From: Solen grandis
Lineage: Eukaryota; Mollusca; Bivalvia; Adapedonta; Solenidae
DNA: 64,000 nucleotides
Assembly (NCBI GenBank): GCA_021229015.1
Contig: CM037788.1
Location: 57,099,525-57,163,524, forward strand
Reading direction: 5' to 3'
Under the pieces are notes generated by a model, which was given only the letters and a program-made list of their open reading frames with translations, was not told where the DNA came from and ran no database searches. Shown here one piece after another: positions 11,474 to 22,986 of this stretch (position 1 is its first letter; the number at the start of each line of letters is the position of its first letter). A program made the translations under genes and the position numbers.

Positions 11474-11715
11474 TTAACCCTTTCCCTCATAGAGGATACC
11501 ATGAAAAGACCTATGCGAAAAGCATAAAACCAGATCAGCCTGCGAGTAACTCGCAGGCTGATCAGGTTTTATGCTGTTCGCTGATCCTCAGTGGTCTGGA
11601 AATGAGGATTTTACAATTAAATTTGATAAGGTTTGAGTTTGTGTTTCTGCAGATCAGGCTTTATGTGGTACCTATTGAGTGCGTCAAAATGAGTCTATAT
11701 GACGGAAAGGGTTAT
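11474..11715 (+). mobile_element. palMITE copy 2, full length
   Basis: Left TTAA intact; the right flank is mutated to TTAT. The hairpin arm has a C-to-A change (GCGAAAAGC), otherwise intact. Confidence 0.95.
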
Positions 11716-12489
11716 TATTAAAAGAAAGTATTGACAACTTGAACTTAAAGTACAATCCTGAGTTTGACTCTAATATATAAGACTTCTGGGACTGACCTCG
11801 ACCCTGGTCCCCAAGGTACAGCAGGGTAGGGAAGGGTATAAAACCAGATCTGTCTGCAAGTTTTGTACCAGTCTAAACCAAATTATGTTTCGTATCTATC
11901 CAAAATCAAACCAAGATTTGTACCAATCTAAACCAAATTATGCTTTGAACCAATCCTAACCGAAACAAGTTTTCTACAAATCTAACCCCAGTTATTTTTT
12001 AAGTTTCTTAATAGGCAAATGTTGGTCTCAAAATTCAAATTATTTATTTACGCCTTTTTTCTCATAATTCCCATTTAGTCCAGACTTTGTTTTTCAATCC
12101 CATCGGATGAATGTCTCGTTTCATTTGTGTGTAACTCAGGAAAACAACTCTTTATAAAACATATATATAAATATATACTCAAGGACTTTGAAATTGCCTC
12201 ACCTTGGAAAAAAATGTTGAAAATTTTATTTCTTGTTTTTTCAAATGATTTTAAATTATTAAGTAATATTATGAGGCATATTTCACGAAATATTTGTGCA
12301 TGTTTTATGTCCAACTTATATTCAATATGAGTTTAATGGAGGGGTCAAGCTACTAAAAAACAACATAAAAAAAAAAAGATGATGTGAAATGTCAAAGTTT
12401 TGAAGTCCTTCAGTAAAGGTTATTTTAGATACCAGAATGTCATCCCAGGTGTGAGTATTATTTACATTTCAATGAAATTTATTTACGAT
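11716..12489. other. Non-coding with an old degenerate repeat
   Basis: Between 11860 and 12000 a CCAATCTAAACCAAATTATG-like phrase recurs about four times (for example near 11925), an old short tandem. The rest is AT-rich, with TATATA-rich DNA near 12160. No gene is supported. Confidence 0.5.
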
Positions 12490-12731
12490 TTAACCCTTTC
12501 CCTCTTACAGACTCATTTTGACGCACTCAATAGGTACCACATAAAGCCTGATCTGCAGAAAGCCAAACTGAAACCTTACCAAATTTAATTGTAAAATCCT
12601 CATTACCAGACCACTGAGGAGCAGCGAACAGCATAAAACCTGATCAGCCTGCGAGTTACTCGCAGGCTGATCTGGTTTTATGCTGTTCGCATAGGTCTTT
12701 TCATGGTATCCTCTATGAGGGAAAGGGTTAA
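12490..12731 (-). mobile_element. palMITE copy 3, full length
   Basis: TTAA on both sides, intact hairpin, 242 bp. One terminal change (CCTCTTACAG for CCTCATATAG). Confidence 0.95.
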
Positions 12732-13278
12732 AGATGTTTATTGTTGTTTATATCAAACTGTTTCAGTATCATAACAGTACAGAACATAATGTTATTGACT
12801 TGTGCAAAATATACATCTCTTCTTATAACATGTTATAAACTTCACATCAAACAATATTGCATGACATATAAACATAGTAACTGAAGCATCACAATTATAT
12901 AAGAACCAACTTTTTATGTCTATTTTACCTATTATAAACAGTTAAGAAAACACCTATTTAGAGAAGATAAAGTATCTTGCCAATTGTCTACAGCCTAGCA
13001 CAGAATATAGGCAGCAGCAGTATCAGACAACAGCTTCCCATTATTTGACTTGTGGATAAATGCTTCTTGAATACCAGACTTGAGGTTTTTTTTGACGAAA
13101 CCACTGCTGGCTTCAGCAATATTGTGTTCCCTACACTGGACTGCTCACTCGTTTTTACATCATAAATTGCTGAGTAAATCAAAGGAAGCCAGTAAGCTAG
13201 TAAAATACTATACTACTATAAAGAAATAGTTCTTATCATTAACTAAAATCAATGACTCTGTTTCATAAAAGATTTGAT
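12732..13278. other. Non-coding, nothing recognised
   Basis: Unique-looking DNA. The 64-codon minus frame at 12988..13182 has no recognised motif. Confidence 0.45.
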
Positions 13279-13500
13279 TTAACCCTTTCCCTCATAGAGG
13301 ATACCATGAAAAGACCTATGCGAAAGCATAAAACCAGATCAGCCTGCGAGGTTTTATGCTGTTCGCTGCTCCTCAATGGTCTGGAAATGAGGATTTTGTA
13401 ATTAAATTTGGTAAAGTTTAACTGTGGTTTTCTGCAGATCAGGCTTTATGTGGTACCTACTGAGTGCGTCAAAATGAGTCTATATGAGGGAAAGGGTTAA
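13279..13500 (+). mobile_element. palMITE copy 4, hairpin-tip deletion
   Basis: TTAA on both sides, 222 bp. The loop and inner 3' arm of the hairpin are missing (CCTGCGAG joins directly to GTTTTATGCTG), so the hairpin is destroyed while both ends are preserved. Confidence 0.95.
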
Positions 13501-13523
13501 ACATCTGAAGAGTAGAAGTTAAT

Positions 13524-13640
13524 TACCATAAAGTGCCATGTATAGTGCGCACCCCAAACCTTGGAAAAAAGTATTTCCTTTCTATAATGCGCATTTCTTT
13601 TTCATATGACAAGAAGACCACCATCTTGTTTACCTGCGGA
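13524..13640. mobile_element. Fragment of a second TACC-terminus pogo-like family
   Basis: Begins TACCATAAAGTGCCATGTAT then AGTGCGCACCCC, with ATAATGCGCA repeated about 40 bp inward. This resembles the terminal organisation at 2608 but with TGCGCA in place of AAGCCGC. No matching right end was found. Confidence 0.4.
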
Positions 13641-13962
13641 GGTTTTGGGAATGTTCGACTGCACAACAGGTGAAAATGTTCTACTGCTTCCGAAAGTCAG
13701 GGGTAATGCAGTGATTATTTTCACACCTTTAGTTCCCACATAAATTTGCATTTTTACCTTGATGTTTATTAAAGCTGATAGTCTGTGTAATAATCTAAAC
13801 TACCAATATCTTTTAGTTTGTTTGTTGCAAGTCTCCTACCAAAGGTTGTATGAAGTATACAATTATGAAAAATGGGAAAATACGCAAAAAGTGATTTCTC
13901 CTGTATTGTACACACCCCTCCTTCCGAAATGAAATATAAGTAAAAAATGTACACTATACATG

Positions 13963-14140
13963 GCATTATCCTGATACCAGGCCAACCAGTCCTGAAACTA
14001 TCCTTATATGCTGAGCACCAAGCAATAGAGCTATACCAGTACCTTCTTTTACAACTTTGGCACGTCGCGGCTGGGGATCGAACCCATTACCTCCCCATTC
14101 AAGGGCAGACATTCTAACCACAAGGCCACTTGGACCAGCA
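13963..14140 (-). mobile_element. SINE-A, tail truncated
   Basis: The minus strand shows the head (box B GGTTCGATCCCC at about 14085, box A near 14135) and body up to ATCCTGATACCAGGCCAACC. The 3' LINE-like tail is absent. Confidence 0.85.
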
Positions 14141-14512
14141 CAGATGGTATATCCCACTGGTTTTTCTCTTATGTTAGAGCTTCATCACCAGGGAAGAAAT
14201 GTCTGGATGTGCAGGCTGATCTTGGTTGGCACTGATCACAAAGGCAGTCACAAGTGCCTAAGTTGTTAACGGGACAAACACCTTCAGCCCCACAAACTAG
14301 TCTGAAAACTGACAATAGATAGAGAGGGGACCCGATAAAAAAGCAGACAGTATAACATGATAAACTATGTACAACAAGTTGTGATCAGTTTACAGAGCTG
14401 GTATGTTATAGACAGCTGCCTGGGACAATCATGTCAGAACAGATACAACCTTGATATCTTTCGTCTGCCACATTCAGTCTGTCTTACTTTGTCTCCATAT
14501 CTATAACAGTGA

Positions 14513-15660
14513 AGCTCCATTATAATGCTATAATTGGGTTGTGTTATATTAGATTGCAGCTGCATTATAATGCTATAATTGGGTTGTGTTTATTAGCTCC
14601 ATTATAATCTATAATTGGGTTGTGTTATATTAGATTGCAGCTCCATTATAATACTATAATTGGGTTGTGTTATATTAGATTGCAGCTCCATTATAATACT
14701 ATAATTGGGTTGTGTTATATTAGATTGCAGCTCCATTATAATGCTATAATTGGGTTGTGTTAAATGCTATAATTGGGTTGTGTTATATTAGATTGCAGCT
14801 CCATTATAATGCTATAATTGGGTTGTGTTACATTAGATTGCAGCTCCATTATAATGCTATAATTGGGTTGTGTTATATTAGATTGCAGCTCCATTATAAT
14901 GCTATAATTGGGTTGTGTTATATTAGATTGCAGCTCCATTATAATGCTATAATTGGGTTGTGTTATATTAGATTGCAGCTCCATTATAATGCTATAATTG
15001 GGTTGTGTTATATTAGATTGCAGCTCCATTATAATGCTATAATTGGGTTGTGTTATATTAGATTGCAGCTCCATTATAATGCTATAATTGGGTCCATGTC
15101 TAGATACAGTGCTATATTAGATTGCAGCTCCATTATAATGCTATAATTTGGTTGTTTTATATTAGATTGCAGCTCCATTATAATGCTATAATTTGGTTGT
15201 TTTATATAAGATTGCAGCTCCATTATAATGCTATAATTGGGTCCATGTCTAGACACAGTGCTCTATTAGATTGCAGCTCCATTATAATGCTATAATTGGG
15301 TCCATGTCTAGATACAGTGCTATATTAGATTGCAGCTCCATTATAATACTATAATTGGGTCCATGTCTAGATACAGTGCTCTATTAGATTGCAGCTCCAT
15401 TATAATGCTATATTTGGTTGTTTTATATAAGATTGCAGCTCCATTATAATGCTATAATTGGGTCCATGTCTAGATACAGTGCTATATTAGATTGCAGCTC
15501 CATTATAATGCTATAATTGGTACATGTCTAGATACAGTGTTATATAAGATTGCAGCTCGATTATAATGCTATAATTGGGTCCATGTCTAGATACAGTGTT
15601 ATATAAGATTGCAGCTCCATTACAATGCTATATTTGGGACTCACATCTAGATACTATGTA
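14513..15660. repeat. 45 bp minisatellite with a composite longer variant, about 24 copies
   Basis: The basic unit has CCATTATAATGCTATAATTG then GGTTGTGTTATATTAGATTG. From about 15090 many units instead contain GGTCCATGTCTAGATACAGT before the shared ATTAGATTGCAGCT end. Because 45 is divisible by three, both strands stay open and give long repetitive frames (up to 129 codons); these are not regarded as genes. Confidence 0.97.
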
Positions 15661-15954
15661 TAATGGACCATAGTGTACATTTAATATGTATTTGGGTTCA
15701 ATGTTGGTCCGTGTTATATCTACTGGCTGTGTTATAAGAGAGTGCATTATAATGGAACTGCGTGCCACTCTACACCATGGTATATCATAGAGAGAAAACA
15801 GATCAGACTGAAAGGAACTCCCCATCTGAAAAGGTTTTACTGTTTTACTTCCTGATTTTCATGGTACAGAAACAAACTTAGCATCAGCCTGTGATGCTGA
15901 TCAGGGTTTATACTGGTTGTACAAGCTTTCGTATTGTTCCAAAAGGAGCCACCA

Positions 15955-16070
15955 CCAACACCATTATCATCATTGATCATCGTCAAATGGTAGCAAAGGA
16001 GATCATCATCACCACCAACACCATTATCATCATCATCATCATCATCATCACCATCATCATGATGATCATT
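15955..16070. repeat. ATC/CAT trinucleotide microsatellite with a small duplication
   Basis: CACCACCAACACCATTATCA occurs twice (about 15950 and 16010) followed by an uninterrupted ATC run at about 16026..16067. Aspartate-rich and isoleucine-rich frames across it are artefacts. Confidence 0.85.
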
Positions 16071-16167
16071 ATCTGTGGTAGCATATGAAATCTTCAAGCT
16101 ATTATTTGCACCATCAAGACCTGTATAATTTGATCATTTTAGTTGATTAGAAAACTAGTTATCACAA

Positions 16168-16375
16168 CCTATATTAGCCACTCTCCATGGCTCTGGTGGC
16201 GGTGTATGTGGTCATTGTTGTGGGAGGAAACCAGAGAACTCTGAGAAAACCCATGTATCTGGATGGGCAACCACTGTGCCCTCTTACATATGTGACCAAG
16301 TATTGAATCCAGGTTGCATTGGTGAGAAGCGAGGCGCATTAATACTATGCTATCCTGGCACCCTAGGTCAGTTTC
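16168..16375 (-). mobile_element. SINE-D, longer copy
   Basis: Minus strand: a tRNA-like start near 16375 (GGTGCCAGGATAGCATAGTA), box B-like GGATTCAATACTTGG, then CATGGGTTTTCTCAG and a GGTTTCCTCCCACAACAATG segment. Related to 9363..9490. Confidence 0.6.
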
Positions 16376-16944
16376 AAGGTCATCACAACATACATGTACC
16401 TAATTAATAAAATTTAAGATATAAAATTAAGAAGAAATCATATGAGAAAAAGAAGTGCAAATGCAAAAATATAGTTGCTTTTTTACAGTCATGACTTAAA
16501 ATTTTTACCAGGGAGAAAATGCCACCAGAGCCATTTTTAGTATTTTTTCCTGGAAAATAAAACTAAATGAAGAATGACTATGAACAATTCCAGATCAAAA
16601 TGAAACTCAAGGAAAAGGAATAAAAATGAAAATCATTCGTGCAGGCATGAAGCCAAACTGGCACTTGTTTTTATCTTGTCTTGTTGGTAATGAAGCTAAT
16701 GGCATTCTGGAGGTGTCAGACAACACATGGCGTGTTTTATTGTGTCGCAGAATGTCTGTTTTCTGTCAAGGAATGCTGAGAAGAACCTTGTCATGGGCAC
16801 TCGCTTTTCACTGAGACTTGAAATAGGTGCAGGAGACCACATGTGTCATACTGTAAGTAAAGTTTTTATTTATAGAAGATAAGGTGTTTGGCAGAAACCA
16901 ATCTTCTGTATAATCTTCCATAAAGTGAAAATCTGTGTTGGAAG
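16376..16944. other. Non-coding, nothing recognised
   Basis: The 62-codon plus frame at 16626..16814 is not convincing: no homology recognised, and no splice or start context. Confidence 0.45.
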
Positions 16945-17377
16945 CTAACTATATAAAGCAGCCACCCTGTTTACCAGCCAACTGTACTAGGCAGACATCC
17001 TGTTTACCAGCCAACTGTACTAAGTATCCACTTTGTTTACCAGCCAACTGTACTAAGCAGCCACCCTGTTTACCAGCTAACTGTACTAAATAGCCACCTT
17101 GTTTACCAGCCTCCTGTACTAAGCAGCCACCTTGTTTACCAGTCTCCTGTACTAAGACACCAACTGTTCTAAGCAGCCACCCTGTTTACCAGCCTCCTGT
17201 ACTAAGGGCCACCTAGTTTACCAGCCAACAGTATTAAGTAGCCACTTTGCTTACCAGCCAACTGTACTAAAAAGCCACCTTCTTTACCAGCTGTCTGTGC
17301 TAAGCAGCCTCCTGTATTAAGCAGCCACTTTATTTACCAGTCTGACGGTACAAAGCAGCCAACACTTCTAAGTAGCT
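16945..17377. repeat. About 33 bp degenerate minisatellite, 12-13 copies
   Basis: Consensus AAGCAGCCACCTTGTTTACC followed by AGCCAACTGTACT. Units range from about 16 to 33 bp by internal deletion. Confidence 0.9.
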
Positions 17378-17407
17378 GATATGTGTTAAGCATTCAGTTA
17401 TTAGATT

Positions 17408-18087
17408 CTTAGCAACCACATGCACAAGATATTTCATTATACTTGTACATTCAAAAACCCCTTTAAAAATTCAACCCTTTGTAAACCATCACATATAACC
17501 CTCATGTAGCAACCACCTGCACAAGGTTTTTCTTTTCCACCTGCACATGATATTTCATTATACGTTCGACCCTCTTGTAGCAACCACTTGCACAAGATAT
17601 TGCATTTTACTTGTACATTAGACCCTCATGTAGCAACCACCTGCACAAGATATTTCATTATACTCACATATTCTACCCTCATGTAGTAACCACTTCATTT
17701 TACTTGTACATTAGACCCTCATGTAGCAACCACCTGCACAAGATATTTCATTATACTCACATATTCTACCCTCATGTAGTAACCACCTGCACAAGATATT
17801 TCATTATACTCACATATTCTACCCTCATGTAGTAACCACTTCATTTTACTTGTACATTCAGACCCTCATGTAGCAACCACCTGCACAAGATATTTCATTA
17901 TACTCACATATTCGACCCTCATGTAGCAACCACTTCATTTTACTTGTACATTCAACCCTCATGTAGCAACCACCTGCACAAGATATTTCATTATACTCAC
18001 ATATTCGACCCTCATGTAGCAACCACTTCATTTTACTTGTACATTAGACCCTCATGTAGCAACCACCTGCACAAGATATTTCATTAA
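17408..18087. repeat. Composite minisatellite, about 94 bp higher-order unit
   Basis: Two sub-units alternate. A long one has CTCATGTAGCAACCACCTGC then ACAAGATATTTCATTATACT; a short one has CTCATGTAGCAACCACTTCA then TTTTACTTGTACATT. They share the AGCAACCAC phrase also found, as AGCAGCCAC, in the adjacent array at 16945..17377. Confidence 0.93.
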
Positions 18088-19139
18088 ACAGTGAACTCTA
18101 GATATACTGACATTGGTTTTATTGGAATTTTCATACAAGGACACTAAATACCTGGGGATAAATGGCAATCAACGTTATTTTAATCTGTTACACCAACAAT
18201 TCACTTTCCTACACTGACACTCTTAATCCATGACTAAATATTGTCACTAATTAGTAGCAATCGTTTTTGATATACCGACAATGGCCACGACAGATGCCCA
18301 GAGGTCTTGAAATCTGTTGTCACCTCTCTACAATAAGCATGAATTTGTTTGATATTTGCCAGTCATAGTTGTTGTTTATGTTGTGTAAGACGGACAAACC
18401 TTTGAAAAATTGAACAATTGGACAAACTGAAGTTTTGTTGAAATTTTATTTATTGAAATAAAAGGTTTCCTAAAGGAATAACCATATCTTTCACTTTCAA
18501 ACAAGGTCACTTCTGCAGTTGTAATGATTGTTGTACTCTCAGTAAATGAAAATGTAAATAAAGACATACAGAAAAGGGTGTCAAGGCAGAAGACAAATAT
18601 ACTCCTTAAAAAATGTAATCCAGAGCATTGATTTATTCCTTGTATGTGAATACAACTTATCAAAATAAAAAAGAGAAAAAACAAAAAAAACCAAAAAAAA
18701 CAGAAACTCATGACTGACCTTTTTAAAACATAATTGCTTATTGTGAATGAAATAAAAGACATTTAATAAACGGTTAAATAGAGACATTTTATTTCATTGT
18801 AATGTTAACCAATTGCTCAGAATTCATTATACTGACAATTAAATTCATTTCCTGGGGAAAAAGCAGTGTCTTTAGTGAGTTAATTCACTGCACTCATACA
18901 ACTTCTGTTTTCAATCAACAGAAAAAGAATTTTAAACTATAATAAACCATAAAATTTACTCCGCATTCACAAACCATCTCTGTTCTTGTATAGATTTTAT
19001 AAAATTTCATATCCAAAATTTCATAATAGAAGAATATTTTCAAATTAAACAGCTTAGTTAAGCAGATGAAGGGAACAAATACCTACCATTAAGGACATTT
19101 CTATCCAAATTTAGAGTGGATCGTGGGTGTCTGATCACA
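18088..19139. other. Non-coding, nothing recognised
   Basis: Unique-looking DNA with an A-rich tract near 18665..18705. The 128-codon minus frame at 18376..18762 starts with a phenylalanine-rich tract read from that A-run and is unlikely to be coding. Confidence 0.5.
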
Positions 19140-19246
19140 CAATACATGAACGTTAACTGTACTTGTCAAACCCAGGAACCACTTAGAGGGATCACCGGTA
19201 GTTTAAATTTCAAAACTGTTTCCAAATCGATAAAAAAAGAAATAGT
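19140..19246 (+). mobile_element. SINE-B 3' part
   Basis: Contains CTTGTCAAACCCAGGAACCA, AGAGGGATCACCGG and CTGTTTCCAAATCGATAAAA, matching the tail half of 6935..7140. Confidence 0.6.
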
Positions 19247-19619
19247 TCTAAATGAAATTAAATTAAACAGATTGTGAAATACTTTTTCAGCATTAGCCAG
19301 ATGAAAAATTTTTCATTTAACAGTATCTCTTTGCAAAAGATCAGGGAAAATATTGAAAATTGTCAAACAAACGCTCTGTTACAGTGTTAACAATTTTGCT
19401 GGTGATACTTTCCTATCAATATTATAATTATAAGCATTAAATGGAAACTTTACTTTTTTAATTAATTATTGAAAAACCTGCAAATAATCATTTTTACTGT
19501 TTACTTATGAGGGCATTATATTCTACTAATACAACAACCCCACGTGAAATAACAGGTTTAAATTATTTGTACAAACTTATATTGTAGAAAATAAGCAAAC
19601 ATGTATCTAGCAGTCGGTA

Positions 19620-20180
19620 TAATAGCGAGACATGACCTAATTACAATAGATTATCAGGTCAGACAAGGAGATTATGCAAATAGAAACACAGGTAATTAAA
19701 TAAAAAACAAACGGATGTCTCAGAAGACTCTGCAGCCGCTTCCACATATCAACCATTGGGAAATGGCAGTGATGAACGATTAAACAGAACTTATTGATCA
19801 ATATCCCACTTACAATTTGACAATTGAAAACAAGGCCTTTCTTCACACTTTATCTAATATTGGTTAAATGACAAACAATGGGACAGGAACAGGTGGTCAG
19901 AGCTTGTTTCCAAACCCTTATTAGATAATCAATGTATACAAAATTAATTAAACTGTTTTAGATGTAAACATTTTTCCTCGATGTATTTGTCATCCCGAGG
20001 TCTGAATTGGAAGACCTGTAAATAATTGAACATGCACCTGTTCTGTTTCCGTCCATGGAGCCATTTTATTGAAAACTTTGTTGTTTTTAAGTGACAGCAC
20101 ATGGACCGTCTCAGGGACACAGTTCAATATAATGACATGGATAGGTTCTTGAGAAAGGGCCTTTATTTTCACAAGTATAT
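19620..20180. promoter_or_regulatory. Candidate enhancer-like island (prediction)
   Basis: Low-repeat DNA with a dense set of well-formed motifs: POU octamer ATGCAAAT at 19674..19681, homeodomain cores (CTAATTAC near 19638, GGTAATTAAA near 19693), SOX consensus AACAATGG at 19874..19881, E-box CAGGTG at 19890..19895 and forkhead GTAAACA at 19964..19970. Octamer and SOX sites about 200 bp apart are common in developmental enhancers. No gene target can be assigned from this window. Confidence 0.3.
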
Positions 20181-20585
20181 CTTCCCACAGGTGCGCTAAC
20201 GAGGCAATTTATTCCATGCATTAGGTGAAATGACAGAGAAATAACCATGAATGATCAATCCTATCATACTCTGTAGAAGATGAGATCTTATCAAAAGTCT
20301 CCTTAAGTCTATTTTAAAGTAACATTGTCAGGGTCCTCACCAACTTCTTATCTAGAGTTCTGGGGCTTTTTCACTAAAAAAATCTTTGTAATAATTCTTC
20401 TTCTATTGTAATGGCTTACAATCATTTTCTAATATGGCCATATTAAGACCTTGCAGTCATAGATAACCCAGGTGTGGGTCCTGTTTTTTGCTGAAGAGAC
20501 AGCATCGGATGAGATGGTAGTTAGGTACAAAGGAGTCCGGGTGCGATACTCTACCTCACTTTGGCAATAGACCCCTTCAGGGTCT

Positions 20586-20827
20586 TTAACCCTTTCCCTC
20601 ATAGAGGATACCATGAAAAGACCTATGCGAACAGCATAAAACCAGATCAGCCTGCGAATAACTCGCAGGCTGATCAGGTTTTATGCTGTTCACTGCTCCT
20701 CAGTGGTCTTGAAATGAGGATTTTGTAATTAAATTTGGTAAGGTTTAACTGTGGTTTTCTGCAGATCAGGCTTTATGTGGTACCTATTGAGTGCATCAAA
20801 ATGATTCTATATGAGGGAAAGGGTTAA
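20586..20827 (+). mobile_element. palMITE copy 5, full length
   Basis: TTAA on both sides and 242 bp. The hairpin loop side reads GCGAATAACTCGC (one change), otherwise intact. Confidence 0.95.
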
Positions 20828-21040
20828 CGTGCCTGGTGTATAGCACCGATACATGAAAGACAAGTTCCTGGGTAGAACCAGTACCAAGTGCTTTGAGTTC
20901 CCATCTGGTTGCATCTGGTACCAATTCTATACGTCTTTGGTTTGCAGTGGTCAGAAGAGGAAAGTTCTCTGGCAAGGATTTGAATAGTTCCCGAACACAA
21001 AGCAGACATTCTACCACTGAGCTATTTAGGCAGTATGTTA
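20828..21040 (-). mobile_element. tRNA-headed SINE-like element (SINE-F), single copy
   Basis: The minus strand starts with a tRNA-like segment near 21035 (GCCTAAATAGCTCAGTGGTA, a good box A region) and a weaker box B (GGGAACTATTCAAATCC). The body ends at the edge of palMITE copy 5, so part of it may lie left of that insertion (20460..20585), but this was not established. Confidence 0.5.
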
Positions 21041-21312
21041 ATTCATAGAGGTAAAAAAGTATCATTCTAGTTTTTTTCAGAAACTGATGAGTTTGTATAA
21101 TGCAGTTTAATAGGTCACGTTTTTTGATGTTTTAATATACAAATAAGAAATTTATTGACACAATGAAGGACAACCTCCTTACAATTCAGAACAATTTGTT
21201 CTTATAAAGTTTAGTAAAATTGGCCCGGCTTGCCACACCAACTTTAGGGAAAAGGACTACTCTTACTCTGAGCACCTCAGAAGTGACTATATGGTAGGAC
21301 CATACTGGTAAC

Positions 21313-21588
21313 TGTTTGGCAAATCTTTGTAAAGGACCCCCAAGTATTTTGGAAATTTTTGTAAAGGACTCCAAATATTTGGCAAACCTTTGTAAAGGAC
21401 CCCAAGTATTTGGGAAATCTTTGTAAAGGACCCCAAGTATTTGGGAAATCTTTGTAAAGGACTCCAAATATTTGGCAAATCTTTGTAAAGGACTCCAAAT
21501 ATTTGGCAAATCTTTGTAATGGACCAAAATTATTTGGCAAATCCTTGTTAAGAACTCCAAATATTTGGTAAATCTTTGTAAAGGAATC
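21313..21588. repeat. 31 bp minisatellite, about 9 copies
   Basis: Unit: TTTGGCAAATCTTTGTAAAG then GACTCCAAATA, with CCCAAGT variants. Overlapping minus-strand frames of 63-124 codons are translations of the repeat. Confidence 0.95.
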
Positions 21589-22435
21589 CTGTGGGTTTTA
21601 TTCAGTATGATGCCTGATTGTGTTGATTAAGATGAGTGACAAAATCATGATAAATGATGTCAAATTGATTAAAATTGTGTCATATTTTATACAGCGTCCC
21701 CAAGTGCATTTTTTTTTTACATTAGAGGTAAAGGATTAAAGACATTACTTTGGTAAAATTTTACAATTTTTACATTTTCTGAAATATTAAATTCTTGAAT
21801 CAAATAACAAATTCAACAGACAAGAGAACATACTTCCTGAGAAAAATATAAGAATGAAAAATTCATCAAAAATATCTTGAAAATGTTGACTGGTACATGA
21901 AAAATATGACTTTAGATGCATTGTGAAAATAGCCCCTGAACATTTTTTTAACCATATTCTCAGGTGTGCTATGTCATTATACCAGGGGAAAATATACTCA
22001 ATTTTCCAATCCCCACAGTCAAAAGCTTTATTTTTAGTCAGACAGGCATACGATCAACTCAACATCAGGTTTGAAATAGGCTGCCGGGTTTTGTGAAAGA
22101 ACTTAGCTTCTCCTTTTAACACCTGCTATCCTATATGACAGCCATACTTGTCAGAGAGAAAAAAAAAAGCTCTAATATATTTGTATACAAATTCATCAGT
22201 TGCAAGAAGAGTCTTTGAACAAAAGGGTTGAATGATCTATTCATGACATAAAAATGACTGTGCAAAGTGTATGGTGACAGATATCATAAACTTTTCTAAA
22301 AGATATTCAAAACAAACAGTACGTTCTAGAGACCAGAGTCTGAGCATGTTACATGTACAAACCAGAGTTTTCTTCAAATCATAATTCATATATATATTAT
22401 ATACAGTCATATAGAAGGTCTTAACTATAAACTTT
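21589..22435. other. Non-coding up to the assembly gap
   Basis: AT-rich, unique-looking. No gene or repeat recognised. Confidence 0.5.
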
Positions 22436-22535
22436 NNNNNNNNNNNNNNNNNNNNNNNNNNNNNNNNNNNNNNNNNNNNNNNNNNNNNNNNNNNNNNNNN
22501 NNNNNNNNNNNNNNNNNNNNNNNNNNNNNNNNNNN
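22436..22535. other. Assembly gap (100 N)
   Basis: Exactly 100 unknown bases, the conventional placeholder for a gap of unknown size. The flanks (CTATAAACTTT and TAAACTATTGC) share TAAACT, so true overlap or a collapsed repeat at the join cannot be excluded. Confidence 0.99.
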
Positions 22536-22710
22536 TAAACTATTGCATGAACAATATGAACCAATTTACTACATGAATTGTATAGCTCGCATGTGCAAAA
22601 CATAGAAGTCAATGTCAAGGATACTCACCAGTTAGTGCGCCAATCACACAGGAAAGTTAACATTATAATTACATGTACACATGACACACACAGACAGTGC
22701 TATGTCATTA

Positions 22711-22942
22711 TTAACCCTTTCCCTCATAGAGGACACCATGAAAAGACCTATGCGAACAGCATAAAACCAGATCAGCCTGCGAGCTCGCAGGCTGATCAGG
22801 TTTTATGCTGTTCGCTGCTCCTCAGTGGTCTGGAAATGAGGATTTTATAATTAAATTTGGTAAGGTTTAACTGTGGTTTTCTGCAGATCAGGCTTTATGT
22901 GGTACCTACTGAGTGCGTCAAAATGAGTCTATATGAGGGAAA
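22711..22942 (+). mobile_element. palMITE copy 6, right end lost, hairpin loop deleted
   Basis: The left TTAA end is intact. The hairpin tip is GCGAGCTCGC, so the TAA loop is gone and the palindrome is gapless. The right terminus is replaced by an A/T run after ATGAGGGAAAA, then AACCCTGATCAGACAGCTC. Confidence 0.93.
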
Positions 22943-22986
22943 AAATTTTTTTTAAAACCCTGATCAGACAGCTCTAGGATGGAACT

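Noticed and set aside
14757..15146. 129-codon plus frame with 15-residue repeats
   Set aside because: It is a direct translation of the 45 bp minisatellite; the minus strand is equally open. No start context or non-repeat domain.
18376..18762. 128-codon minus frame with a hydrophobic F-rich start
   Set aside because: The hydrophobic part is read from an A-rich tract on the plus strand. The rest has no recognisable motif and overlaps another frame.
21186..21560. 124-codon minus frame with FAKYLESFTK-type repeats
   Set aside because: Translation of the 31 bp minisatellite; all three minus frames stay open because 31 is not a multiple of three and no stop occurs in the unit.
22578..22850. Recurring frames with an NPFPHRGHHEKTYANSIKPDQPAS-like protein at many sites
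   Set aside because: Tempting as a conserved peptide because it recurs with near identity, but it is always the same palMITE stretch, has no consistent start codon, and stops at different points. Repetition is explained by the DNA element.
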